A stretch of DNA of 20,777 nt. It comes from CAKRJP01 sp963658085. GTDB lineage: Bacteria; Bacillota; Clostridia; Lachnospirales; Lachnospiraceae. Every line of letters begins with the position of its first letter. Position 1 is the first letter of the stretch. The notes under the pieces were generated by a model that had not been told where the DNA came from, ran no database searches, and was given only the letters and a program-made list of their open reading frames with translations. Position numbers and translations under genes: made by a program. This document shows positions 7,656 to 14,603 of the stretch, in pieces. The DNA lies in contig CAVKOU010000036.1 of NCBI GenBank assembly GCA_963658085.1, positions 1 through 20,777 on the forward strand, in the 5' to 3' direction.

Positions 7656-8576
7656 CTACCTTTTTCCAATGCGGACACGTGGATCTGCCACACCGTATAA
7701 AATATCTACGATCAGGTTACACAGTACCAGGAAGAATCCATAGAATACTGTCATACCAAGGATCATTGCATAGTCATTTTCATTAACACTGGATACATAA
7801 TATTTACCCATTCCAGGAATAGCAAAAATAGACTCAATAACGAAGGTTCCGGTTAAAACCGATGCAACGGTAGGTCCTAAGACTGTCATTACCGGCATGA
7901 TGGCATTTCGAATCTGATGTCTGCAAGTTATTCTCATCTCAGAAAGTCCCTTGGATCTTGCCGTCTTAATATAATCCTGAGAGGTAACCTCCAGCATACT
8001 GGAACGCATGATTCTTGACACGGAAGCCAAGGTATAAAAAGCCAGGGCTGTAGCCGGAAGAATGGTATATTCAAATCCTAAATACTTTGCGATTGGGAAC
8101 AGTCCCCATTTGATTCCGAAGAAATATTGAAGCGTTGCACCCATAATGAAATCCGGAATACTAGTTCCGATAATCGCAATGATTACACAGAAAAAGTCCA
8201 GTTTCTTTCCACGGTTTCTCGCTGCAATAATACCAAGGACTAAACCAATAGAAATTGCAAGTAGCAATGCACGGATACCAAGATCCGCAGAGAACGGGAA
8301 TGTCTGTCCAATGATATAATTTACCGTCTTGTTGGTATACTTCATGGAATATCCAAAATTTCCATGTAACAGATTCAACAAATAAGTAAAATATTGTTGA
8401 ATCAATGGTTTGTCAAAGCCGTAGTAGGACCTCATATTTGCCGCAACTTCTTTGGTAAGCTTGGCACTGGTAAATGGATCACCAGGCATCAATCTTACTA
8501 AGAAAAATACGATGGTAACAAGCGCCCACAGTGTTAAGATTGCCGCAATCACTCGCTTTACAATATACTTAGCCAT
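7656..8576 (-). CDS. oppB: Oligopeptide ABC transporter permease OppB
   Basis: Encodes 306 residues with six predicted helices and the DppB/OppB family layout: the N-terminal helix ending in VRLMPGDPF, a long extracellular loop with PLIQQYFTYLLNLLHGNFGYS, and the EAA coupling loop SQDYIKTARSKGLSEMRITCRH that contacts the ATPases. It forms the membrane channel with OppC, whose frame begins immediately after its stop codon. AGGAGGG lies 7 bases before the ATG. It is separated from oppA by about 200 bases containing two stem-loops, which probably keep permease levels below those of the binding protein. Confidence 0.94.
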   Translation of the reverse strand: MAKYIVKRVIAAILTLWALVTIVFFLVRLMPGDPFTSAKLTKEVAANMRSYYGFDKPLIQQYFTYLLNLLHGNFGYSMKYTNKTVNYIIGQTFPFSADLGIRALLLAISIGLVLGIIAARNRGKKLDFFCVIIAIIGTSIPDFIMGATLQYFFGIKWGLFPIAKYLGFEYTILPATALAFYTLASVSRIMRSSMLEVTSQDYIKTARSKGLSEMRITCRHQIRNAIMPVMTVLGPTVASVLTGTFVIESIFAIPGMGKYYVSSVNENDYAMILGMTVFYGFFLVLCNLIVDILYGVADPRVRIGKR

Positions 8577-8635
8577 CTTTACCCTCCTATAGTAAAAAAT
8601 CTCGTAATATTTATACTCTTAATATTTATAAATAG

Positions 8636-8689
8636 AAAAGAGGATTCAGGAAAGGAAGAATATTTTCCTTCTCCCCTGAATCATCTTTT
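8636..8689 (-). other. Long intergenic stem-loop between oppA and oppB
   Basis: On the minus strand AAAAGA-T-GATTCAG pairs with CTGAATC-C-TCTTTT, continuing inward through a G-U-rich stretch (GGGGAGAAGGAA with TTCTTCCTTTCC) to an AATA loop. This gives about 25 pairs with few mismatches. Such hairpins after a binding-protein gene act as partial terminators or block 3'-to-5' decay so that more binding protein than permease is made. Confidence 0.65.
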
Positions 8690-8703
8690 CCGTAAAATCC
8701 TTT

Positions 8704-8735
8704 ACAGAGCCCCGACTTAAAGTTCGGGACTCTGT
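8704..8735 (-). other. Second intergenic stem-loop after oppA
   Basis: ACAGAG-T-CCCGA pairs with TCGGG-G-CTCTGT (one G-U), closing an 8-base loop, 38 bases after the oppA stop. Only a weak T-rich stretch (ATTTTA) follows, so it is more likely an mRNA-stabilising hairpin or leaky terminator than a full stop. Confidence 0.6.
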
Positions 8736-8773
8736 CTTAGATTTTCATTATAGATTATTAAGAATCCATATAA

Positions 8774-10441
8774 TTACTCTACATCAACGTCTGCATATAC
8801 CCAGTCAATATTCAAACTGCAATAGTAGAAGTTAATTCCTGTGGTATCATCATCCAGTAAGTAGTAAATATTTCTTTCCTGTAATGGAACAAATGCACCA
8901 TCTTCAAGAATGATCTGCTCTACCTGATTCAACATATCCATACGAGCATCTGTATCTGTCTCTGTCTGAGAAGCCTCTAACAGGGAATCCACTTCCTCAT
9001 TCTTGTAGTTGCTGTAGTTGTATGAGCTCTCGCCATAGAATAACTCAAGGTAGCTGTATGGATCATCGTAATCAGCTCCCCATCCGCCATATCCAACCTG
9101 GAAATCATGCTCTGGATAAACTTTACCATAGATGTCTGAATAAGTAACCTGACGGATATCTACATTAATTCCTAACTCGTTCTGCCATTGTTCCTGAATT
9201 ACCTCTGCAATCTTCTTAGAAGATTCAGCATCTGTTGTAACAAACTCGATGGTAATATCGGAAGGACTGGAAATTCCCAGCTCTGGATTTGTAGTCTTCA
9301 GTTCCTCGATCGCTGTATTCAAATACTCTTTTGCCTTATCAGAATCTCCTGCTAACGGATAAGAGTAAGAATCTATATCAAATACATCACCGTATGTGCT
9401 ATCTTTTGCCTGAAGTCCAGGGAATACCAAACCATTGAATGCTGTATAAACATCTTCTACAGCAAGTTTTACGTAATCCTCTCTGTTAAGTGCATAGTTA
9501 AGCGCGAGACGGAAATTCTTATTCTGAAGTGCCGGCTGCTCCTCACTTGCTGAGTTAATGTAACAGAAGTCTACGTTACCATTGGTAAATGCCTCTGCCT
9601 CATCCTTGTACTGTGATACAGAAGCTGTTGGAACCTGTACATAGTCAAGGTCTCCGCTCTCATACATAGAAAGCTGTGTATCTGTATTCTCTACATAGTT
9701 AAGCTCACATCTGTCAAGATTGATATTATCAATATCCCAGTAATTCTCATTCTTCTCGAATACCCAAACATTATTCTCTGAACTTACCATCTTGTATGGT
9801 CCGGAGTAAACGTTCTTATCAGCAGTTGCTGCAAAGTCTGAACCGTACTCCTCTACGATATCCTGACGAAGTGGAGCATACTGTCCTGCCGCACCGATCA
9901 AGCTCAGGAAGTAAGAAGTAGGATTCTCCAACGTAACCTCAAGAGTGGTATCATCGATAGCCTTAACTCCCAACTCGTCTACAGACATTTCTCCGGTTTC
10001 GATAGCATGACCATTCTTGAGATAATCTCCGATGAAAGCATATGGTGATGCTGTTTCAGGATCAAGAAGTCTCTTCCAGCTGTATACAAAATCATCTGCT
10101 GTAATCTGCTCACCATCACTCCATTTTGCATCCTCACGTAAGTGGAAGGTGTAGGTAAGTCCGTCGTCTGAAATGTCCCAGCTCTCTGCAATGCCTGGCT
10201 CAACAGTTCCTGCAGTATTACGAACCAAGCTCTCTGTAACTGCATGCTGAATTTCATTATCTCCAATGCTCTGTCCTTTGGTTGGATCCAAAGTTGTAGG
10301 CTCTGTATTTACCGCATAGCGGAATACCTTTTCTCCATCCGCACTGTCGCCTGATCCACTAGTGCTAGGAGTGCTACAGCCTGTTGCCAGACCTGCCACC
10401 ATTACTGTACATAAAAACGCTGCTAATACTTTCCTTTTCAT
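8774..10441 (-). CDS. oppA: Oligopeptide-binding lipoprotein OppA (family 5 solute-binding protein)
   Basis: Encodes 555 residues. A lipoprotein signal (MKRKVLAAFLCTVMVAGLATGC, lipid-modified Cys at 22) is followed by a Ser/Gly/Asp linker (about 23-36) and a two-lobed family 5 binding domain. Family-typical text includes TTLDPTKGQSIGDNEIQHA near the N terminus and the strongly OppA-like DGLTYTFHLREDAKWSDG with ADDFVYSWKRLLDPETASPYA. It captures peptides outside the membrane and delivers them to OppBC. The start is backed by AAAGGAGG. It is the first gene of the oppABCDF-pepP unit, expressed from a near-consensus promoter about 140 bases upstream with a terminator-like hairpin in the leader. 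The peptide length preference cannot be told. Confidence 0.95.
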   Translation of the reverse strand: MKRKVLAAFLCTVMVAGLATGCSTPSTSGSGDSADGEKVFRYAVNTEPTTLDPTKGQSIGDNEIQHAVTESLVRNTAGTVEPGIAESWDISDDGLTYTFHLREDAKWSDGEQITADDFVYSWKRLLDPETASPYAFIGDYLKNGHAIETGEMSVDELGVKAIDDTTLEVTLENPTSYFLSLIGAAGQYAPLRQDIVEEYGSDFAATADKNVYSGPYKMVSSENNVWVFEKNENYWDIDNINLDRCELNYVENTDTQLSMYESGDLDYVQVPTASVSQYKDEAEAFTNGNVDFCYINSASEEQPALQNKNFRLALNYALNREDYVKLAVEDVYTAFNGLVFPGLQAKDSTYGDVFDIDSYSYPLAGDSDKAKEYLNTAIEELKTTNPELGISSPSDITIEFVTTDAESSKKIAEVIQEQWQNELGINVDIRQVTYSDIYGKVYPEHDFQVGYGGWGADYDDPYSYLELFYGESSYNYSNYKNEEVDSLLEASQTETDTDARMDMLNQVEQIILEDGAFVPLQERNIYYLLDDDTTGINFYYCSLNIDWVYADVDVE

Positions 10442-10511
10442 AAGTTATCCTCCTTTGTCAGTATTATTAGCTATTAAAAGAATCTACGATACAGACCGCA
10501 GTCTCTTTTTA

Positions 10512-10563
10512 GTATAAAAATAGCAAAGAAGAACCTATAGGAGCGCCCTTGCTCTTCTTTGCT
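10512..10563 (-). terminator. Terminator-like hairpin in the oppA leader (possible attenuator)
   Basis: On the minus strand AGCAAAGAAGA pairs perfectly with TCTTCTTTGCT (11 bp, 20-base loop containing the alternative GAGC/GCTC stem) and ATTTTTATAC follows. It begins about 10 bases after the predicted transcription start and ends about 70 bases before the oppA ATG. It lies inside the oppA transcript and could attenuate it. It might also stop readthrough from the AEC gene. Confidence 0.7.
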
Positions 10564-10579
10564 TATACCGATTTCTTGC

Positions 10580-10609
10580 ATTATATTACTGTCGTCATAA
10601 ATCTGTCAA
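10580..10609 (-). promoter_or_regulatory. oppA promoter (TTGACA, 18 bp, TATAAT)
   Basis: Consensus -35 at 10604-10609 and consensus -10 at 10580-10585 on the minus strand. The -10 is followed by GCAAGAAATC, almost the same as the sequence after the agcS -10. Confidence 0.85.
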
Positions 10610-10779
10610 TGAACTATTTTACCCAAATCCCAGCTTTCAACCGGATTTTAGATACTATATTCACTCTATATGCTGTAGCGGTCTGTAATTTCCCCTTTTA
10701 CTTTTCCAATCTCTTTAAAATCAATCTTTTGATGTCTCTTTCATTCTTTATACGTCAAAATCCGTAGTCTTTTGATTGT
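10610..10779. other. Non-coding stretch upstream of the oppA promoter
   Basis: Together with the leader this makes a 338-base gap between the AEC gene and oppA. Besides the promoter and hairpin listed separately I see only short dyads: TCAAAA with TTTTGA just after the AEC stop, without a T-run, and AAATCC with GGATTT around 10624-10647. No ribosome-site-supported coding frame is visible on either strand. Confidence 0.5.
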
Positions 10780-11706
10780 CTAAGATAACCCCATAATCGC
10801 CAAAAGTGCGGTAATTTCCACAAGACTGCAGAGGATTGTCACACTATTTGCACAGCTTGCCATTCCTTCGTTCCCTCCACACATTCCTGTATAAGCCGGT
10901 GCCACGACACTCATCGGAGCAAAGCTAATGATGGTAAGGGTCTGTTTGATAATTGGATCAAATGGTAAAACAAAATAAAAAAGTAATCCACAAATAATTG
11001 CAAAAATATGACGAATTCCCACAATTTTCACAATCTCCATCATATATTCTTTCTTAAATTCCACATGGAACAAAAGGCCTAACATCAGCATAGCCACAAA
11101 AGTATTAGCTTTGTACATAGGCTCTACAAAGGTTAAAATTACCTGCGGCATCTGAAAATGCAACACAGAAAGTCCAAACATTACCACATAAGTAACCAAT
11201 GGTGGACTTGTTATCAGGCGCTTTCCAAAGGATCCCCAGTCCATACCTTTTTTTTCATTTTCTGAAGTATACTCTGCCACAAAAGCATAAGTGCCTCCCG
11301 TACAGAGAATGCTGTTTCCTACGTCATACATACAGGTGGCAACACTTCCCAAAGCCGGGAGAAAACTTTGAACAAAAGGCAAACTAAAGGCGCCGATATT
11401 GTATGCCGGTAGGCACAGCATATACATGGCCTGATCTGCTTTGGATTTGTTTTTTGTAATCAAAGCGCCTACCGCAATCATAATAATATTAGCAACAGAT
11501 CCTAAAATAGCAATAATAACCATATCAAGCCCCATGTCCTCAATGGCTGAAAAATTCGTAATGATGGTGCAGGGCAATGTCACATAGAGCAATACCTTCT
11601 TTATAAAATCCCCTGCGCTTTTTGTAGCAACCCCTGTTGATCTCATTACGATTCCTATCATAATAATAACCGTAAATGAAAATGCACGTAATAAAACTGA
11701 AAACAT
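10780..11706 (-). CDS. AEC-family permease (auxin efflux carrier / malate permease type)
   Basis: Encodes 308 residues, almost wholly hydrophobic, with about 10 membrane segments in two halves and the AEC-typical N-terminal stretch IVMRSTGVATKSAGDFIKKVLLYVTLPCTIITNFS, where a helix is broken by Pro. The second half has the matching FDPIIKQTLTIISFAPMSVVAPAYTGMCGGNEGMASCANSVTILCSLVEI. Bacterial members move organic acids or other small anions, but the substrate is not predictable from sequence. The start is backed by AGGAGG 7 bases before the ATG. It is oriented with the opp genes but separated by 338 bases and the oppA promoter, so a shared transcript would be only by readthrough. Confidence 0.9.
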   Translation of the reverse strand: MFSVLLRAFSFTVIIMIGIVMRSTGVATKSAGDFIKKVLLYVTLPCTIITNFSAIEDMGLDMVIIAILGSVANIIMIAVGALITKNKSKADQAMYMLCLPAYNIGAFSLPFVQSFLPALGSVATCMYDVGNSILCTGGTYAFVAEYTSENEKKGMDWGSFGKRLITSPPLVTYVVMFGLSVLHFQMPQVILTFVEPMYKANTFVAMLMLGLLFHVEFKKEYMMEIVKIVGIRHIFAIICGLLFYFVLPFDPIIKQTLTIISFAPMSVVAPAYTGMCGGNEGMASCANSVTILCSLVEITALLAIMGLS

Positions 11707-11879
11707 AACTTCCTCCTAAAATTCCTTTTTCAATTCTACTCCCTTTTTTAGCATCAGGAAAAGAAATTTTAAAAAAATAATTTTTTTTATTTTTTATTAT
11801 CCCTCTTTTCTATACCCTCGTATAAATGAGTAACAAGAACAAACACAACATCCAAAAGAAATAAGAAAGGGAGATTATT

Positions 11880-12074
11880 ATGACAGGAACATTACAGAGA
11901 TTATTTGATTTTCAGCACTTTGCAGAGAATAAGAAGCTTCAGAGTCTGATTGATGACACTATGGCAAGATACAGCGTAAGCACGCGCGATGAGATTCAGG
12001 AAGATGATCTGAATATGCTTTTTGCAGCCGGCAGTGCAGACTACTCAGCCCCCAAGGATCCAACGATCATTTAA
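11880..12074 (+). CDS. 64-residue protein with an acidic DDL...AAG segment, unknown function
   Basis: A short but convincing gene. AAAGGGAG stands 7 bases before the ATG, and a very strong terminator begins 20 bases after the stop. It is the only plus-strand gene between two minus-strand units. The N-terminal half looks helical and amphipathic (LFDFQHFAENKKLQSLIDDTMARY). The C-terminal half has an acidic stretch EIQEDDLNMLF, then AAGSADYSAPKDPTII. There are no membrane segment, Cys or signal peptide. The acidic DDL stretch followed by AAG faintly resembles the end of double-glycine-type leader peptides, but no modification or export genes are nearby. I recall similar short Clostridia proteins containing FDFQ and AAG, with no known role. 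Confidence 0.75.
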   Translation: MTGTLQRLFDFQHFAENKKLQSLIDDTMARYSVSTRDEIQEDDLNMLFAAGSADYSAPKDPTII

Positions 12075-12093
12075 ATTTTTTCATTTAACCTCC

Positions 12094-12149
12094 AAAAAAA
12101 GGAGCCCCAGAGAAAAACGTTTACCATCTTTTCTCTGGGGCTCCTTTTT
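12094..12149. terminator. Strong bidirectional terminator
   Basis: GGAGCCCCAGAGAAAA (12101-12116) pairs perfectly with 12129-12144 across a 12-base loop. T-runs follow on both strands (TTTTTCTTTTT on plus, TTTTTTT on minus). It serves the 64-residue gene on plus and the FKBP gene on minus. Confidence 0.93.
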
Positions 12150-12199
12150 CTTTTTGAATACTAAGAGGAAATATTCAAAGTTCCATTTATCCGTTCGCT

Positions 12200-12802
12200 T
12201 TATTGTTGATAAATTCCATTCAAAGTAACAGTAAATACTACATCTTTGCCGGCCAAATCAGAACTTCCATAGTTTTCCGGGAAAGTCAGATTAAGATCAA
12301 AGGTTTCTCCAACCTTATGTCCCACGATGCCATCCTCAAATCCGTCGATATAGGTATCAGATCCAAGCTCCAGATCCGCTCCTGCTCCATTGGTGCTTCC
12401 ACCGTCAAAGGCCTCTCCGTCTAAATATCCCGTATAATCAATATTTACCGTATCTCCGTCTTTTGCCTCAAGGCCTTCCGTAGTGTCTAAAGTAGTAGCT
12501 GTAGAATCCTCCGTAGTTGTGCTATCCGTATCCGAGCTATCTGTTGCGGAACTCTCCGTCGTAGAACTATCTGTTGTGGAGCTGTCCGTAGCTGTACTCT
12601 CTGTTGTTGTAGAAGAATCGTCAGAACTGCTTGAACTTGAACCTGAGGTTGCAATGGCCCATACCAACACTGCAACAACCACTACCGTAGCCACTAGCGG
12701 CACCCAAAACTTCAACTGTTTTACAACTGCTGCCTTCTTCTGGGCTTTCTTTCTCTCCTGCGCCCTTCTTTCCTGTGCTAACTTCTTGTTTTCTTTTTTC
12801 AT
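12200..12802 (-). CDS. Membrane-anchored FKBP-type peptidyl-prolyl isomerase
   Basis: Encodes 200 residues in four parts: a highly basic N terminus (MKKENKKLAQERRAQERKKAQKK), one membrane helix (about 31-52), a Ser/Thr/Asp/Glu stalk made of pentapeptide repeats (about 53-108), and a C-terminal FKBP domain (about 110-198). The domain has the family order VNIDYTGYLDGEAFDGG, then DGFEDGIVGHKVGETFDLNLTFPENYG, then DVVFTVTLNGI. The topology predicts an extracellular isomerase that assists folding of exported proteins, with the stalk spanning the wall. The flap is slightly shortened, as in trigger-factor and SlyD-like FKBPs. The gene seems monocistronic, with its own promoter and a shared terminator. 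Confidence 0.9.
   Translation of the reverse strand: MKKENKKLAQERRAQERKKAQKKAAVVKQLKFWVPLVATVVVVAVLVWAIATSGSSSSSSDDSSTTTESTATDSSTTDSSTTESSATDSSDTDSTTTEDSTATTLDTTEGLEAKDGDTVNIDYTGYLDGEAFDGGSTNGAGADLELGSDTYIDGFEDGIVGHKVGETFDLNLTFPENYGSSDLAGKDVVFTVTLNGIYQQ
12510..12614 (-). repeat. Seven 15-bp tandem repeats coding for the Ser/Thr stalk
   Basis: On the plus strand seven 15-base units, each starting TCCGT or TCTGT, run without a break. Translated on the minus strand they give SS(T/A/D)T(D/E)-like pentapeptides. The unit is a multiple of three, so gains or losses stay in frame and would only change stalk length. Confidence 0.8.
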
Positions 12803-12877
12803 AAAATTAATCCCTTCTGTTTTTATAGCTACCTACCATCATACATGGTCTTTATGTCCATACTGTGTTTTTTATCT

Positions 12878-12906
12878 CTTAAATTTGATCAATAATTCGA
12901 TGTCAA
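12878..12906 (-). promoter_or_regulatory. Probable promoter of the FKBP gene (TTGACA, 17 bp, TTTAAG)
   Basis: A consensus -35 at 12901-12906 with a weak -10 at 12878-12883, about 75 bases before the start codon. A TTGATCAA palindrome lies in the spacer. Confidence 0.45.
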
Positions 12907-12937
12907 AGCAAATTTTATACCGCGATCACAACCAACA

Positions 12938-13570
12938 TCAAAGTAACCGAAAGGTATTTTTATGAAAATCCAATATCCCATCCTTCTTCATTTTTCCCAG
13001 TTCTTTGGAAAGGGCACTTCGATCTAAGTTCAAATAATCTGCCATTTGCTGCCTGTTAAACGGAATCTCAATATTCTTCCCTTTCTGTCTAAGCGACTGA
13101 GCCGTCAAAAAAGTAAGTACCCTCTCCCTGATGGTTTTCGGTGTGGTACAAAAAATCCGCTGGGATAATAACAGATTCTTTCGAAGAGAAATCTGCAGCA
13201 TATTATCCATGATTTTCTTCTTCCAGGAAGTCTCTTCCCCATGCAACACATCTACGTCCAGGAAAATCAAACGAGTGTCTTTTGCCGCTACAACTTCTAC
13301 CATCAAGGGTTCCCTGCAAAATGCATAAGTTTCCCCAAAGACTTCCCCCTCTTCCACGTCACTTAAAATGCTTAAATTTCCCAAGGGATCTACTGTCTGA
13401 ACATGGGCTCCCCCTGTTACAATCATGCCCATCTCATGAATCATTTCCCCGATTCCAAAAATCATTTCATTCTTTTTAAAAGAGCTTTCCCTAAGACAGC
13501 CTGCCTTCTGCATTGCACTCCATTCTTCTGTTTCAATGCCTCTAAGAACAGGATTCATAATCAAATCCAT
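12938..13570 (-). CDS. Crp/Fnr-family transcription regulator
   Basis: Encodes 210 residues from the chosen start. An N-terminal cyclic-nucleotide-binding-like jelly roll (about 20-115) contains the family phrase DVEEGEVFGETYAF. A long dimer helix follows, then a C-terminal winged helix-turn-helix with NRQQMADYLNLDRSALSKEL as recognition region. The N terminus lacks the cysteine cluster of oxygen-sensing FNR, so the signal is something else. Members next to ferredoxin-like genes in anaerobes (HcpR-like) respond to nitrosative stress; that is an analogy only. The open frame reaches 13579, but AGAGG abuts that ATG and sits 9 bases before the ATG at 13570, which is preferred. It is divergent from the ferredoxin-like gene, with a palindrome between them. 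Confidence 0.9.
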   Translation of the reverse strand: MDLIMNPVLRGIETEEWSAMQKAGCLRESSFKKNEMIFGIGEMIHEMGMIVTGGAHVQTVDPLGNLSILSDVEEGEVFGETYAFCREPLMVEVVAAKDTRLIFLDVDVLHGEETSWKKKIMDNMLQISLRKNLLLSQRIFCTTPKTIRERVLTFLTAQSLRQKGKNIEIPFNRQQMADYLNLDRSALSKELGKMKKDGILDFHKNTFRLL

Positions 13571-13596
13571 AGCTTTCATCCTCTGAGTTCTTTTTT

Positions 13597-13610
13597 GTGG
13601 TTATAACCAC
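13597..13610. promoter_or_regulatory. Perfect 14-bp palindrome, likely operator of the Crp/Fnr regulator
   Basis: GTGGTTATAACCAC is a perfect dyad with the size and symmetry of a Crp/Fnr-type site. It lies about 10-22 bases downstream of the predicted start of the regulator's own transcript, where binding would repress. It is also about 38 bases upstream of a possible plus-strand start that uses the TATAAT at 13628-13633, where binding could activate the ferredoxin-like gene. A similar imperfect sequence (GGTTATACC) overlaps the ribosome region of that gene at 13712-13720. Confidence 0.65.
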
Positions 13611-13625
13611 CGATTCTTGATTAGA

Positions 13626-13654
13626 ATTATAATAAACTAGCATCAGAAAGACAA
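13626..13654 (-). promoter_or_regulatory. Promoter of the Crp/Fnr regulator (TTGTCT, 17 bp, TATAAT)
   Basis: Minus-strand -35 at 13649-13654 and consensus -10 at 13626-13631. The -10 overlaps a plus-strand TATAAT (13628-13633) that has no matching -35, as expected of an activator-dependent promoter. Confidence 0.65.
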
Positions 13655-13720
13655 GCATATAGTTGCAAAAATCATAAGAAATCACGTAAACTAATAAAAA
13701 GAAAAAAGCGAGGTTATACC

Positions 13721-14506
13721 ATGATCAGAAGAATTGTAAATATTGACCAGGAAAAATGTAACGGCTGTGGCGCCTGTGCTAGTGCCTGCCACGAAGATGC
13801 CATCGGAATGATCGACGGAAAGGCTACTCTTTTAAGAGACGATTACTGCGACGGTCTTGGAGACTGTCTTCCAGCCTGTCCTACCGGAGCAATTTCCTTT
13901 ATAGAAAGGGAAGCTGCTGCCTACGACGAGGCCGCCGTTCTTGCAAATCAGCAGGCAAAGAAAGTAAAGATCACCATGGGACTTTCCGATGCAGATGAGA
14001 AAACTCCATCTGCAGATACACCAAAGAAGCCTGCATTTTCCGGATGTCCGGGAAAACAGATGCGTACCTTAACCCCCAAGACAGAATCTAATGTCGAAGC
14101 TGCAACTGCAGCTACTTCCCATCCAGCTACCGTTCCAATGACATCCCAACTTGGACAGTGGCCATGCCAGATCAAGCTGGTACCTATTAATGCACCTTAT
14201 TTTGATGGAGCAAAGCTTTTAATCGCAGCAGACTGTACCGCCTATGCTTATGCAAATATGCATCAGGAATTTATGAGAGGCAAGATCACCCTTATTGGTT
14301 GTCCGAAACTTGATGATATAGATTATAGCGAGAAATTAACTGCTATTATTGCAAATAATAACATTAAGAGTGTAACGGTTGTACGCATGGAGGTTCCTTG
14401 CTGTGGAGGCTTAGAAAATGCAGCCACAACCGCTCTAAAAAACAGCGGAAAATTTATTCCATGGCAGGTTGTTACAATCTCCATTGACGGAAAAATTTTA
14501 GATTAA
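13721..14506 (+). CDS. 4Fe-4S ferredoxin-like protein with C-terminal cysteine-containing domain
   Basis: Encodes 261 residues. The N-terminal ferredoxin fold has one complete cluster motif, Cys13-x2-Cys16-x2-Cys19-x3-Cys23. A second motif has lost its second cysteine: Cys43, Leu46 in place of Cys, Cys49, Cys53-Pro. After a variable linker (about 75-145), which includes FSGCPG, comes a domain from SQLGQWPCQIKLVPINAPYF to the end with further cysteines (QWPC, AADC, LIGC, VPCCGG). Such proteins occur in anaerobes beside Crp/Fnr regulators and hybrid-cluster proteins and are thought to carry electrons; no hcp gene is in this window. It has a GAGG ribosome site, its own terminator, and is divergent from the regulator that probably controls it. 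Confidence 0.88.
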   Translation: MIRRIVNIDQEKCNGCGACASACHEDAIGMIDGKATLLRDDYCDGLGDCLPACPTGAISFIEREAAAYDEAAVLANQQAKKVKITMGLSDADEKTPSADTPKKPAFSGCPGKQMRTLTPKTESNVEAATAATSHPATVPMTSQLGQWPCQIKLVPINAPYFDGAKLLIAADCTAYAYANMHQEFMRGKITLIGCPKLDDIDYSEKLTAIIANNNIKSVTVVRMEVPCCGGLENAATTALKNSGKFIPWQVVTISIDGKILD

Positions 14507-14528
14507 ACACAAGAATCTCACAAAGGAT

Positions 14529-14589
14529 AAGAAAAAGGAATTGTGGCAGTTATGATTTTTTATCATTTCTGCATCAATCCCTTTTTCTT
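14529..14589. terminator. Bidirectional terminator between the ferredoxin-like gene and eutP
   Basis: AAGAAAAAGG-A-ATTG pairs with CAAT-C-CCTTTTTCTT, enclosing a second stem (GCAG, ATGAT with ATCAT, CTGC). Its A-rich and T-rich arms supply U-rich ends for transcripts from both convergent genes. Confidence 0.7.
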
Positions 14590-14603
14590 GTTTCATATTT
14601 TTC

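Noticed and set aside
10549..10767. A 72-codon plus-strand frame in the oppA-AEC gap
   Set aside because: It crosses the oppA promoter and half of the leader hairpin, has no ribosome site, and is AT-driven hydrophobic sequence.
11736..11820. A very AT-rich stretch between the AEC gene and the 64-residue gene as a possible origin or UP element
   Set aside because: It has no repeated boxes. TATAAA at 11821 could be a -10 for the small gene, but no -35 supports it, so no promoter is called.
12483..12965. A 160-codon plus-strand frame antisense to the FKBP gene with a repetitive SVVELSV pattern
   Set aside because: Its repeats are the mirror of the Ser/Thr stalk coding on the other strand, it has no ribosome site, and it runs into the FKBP promoter.
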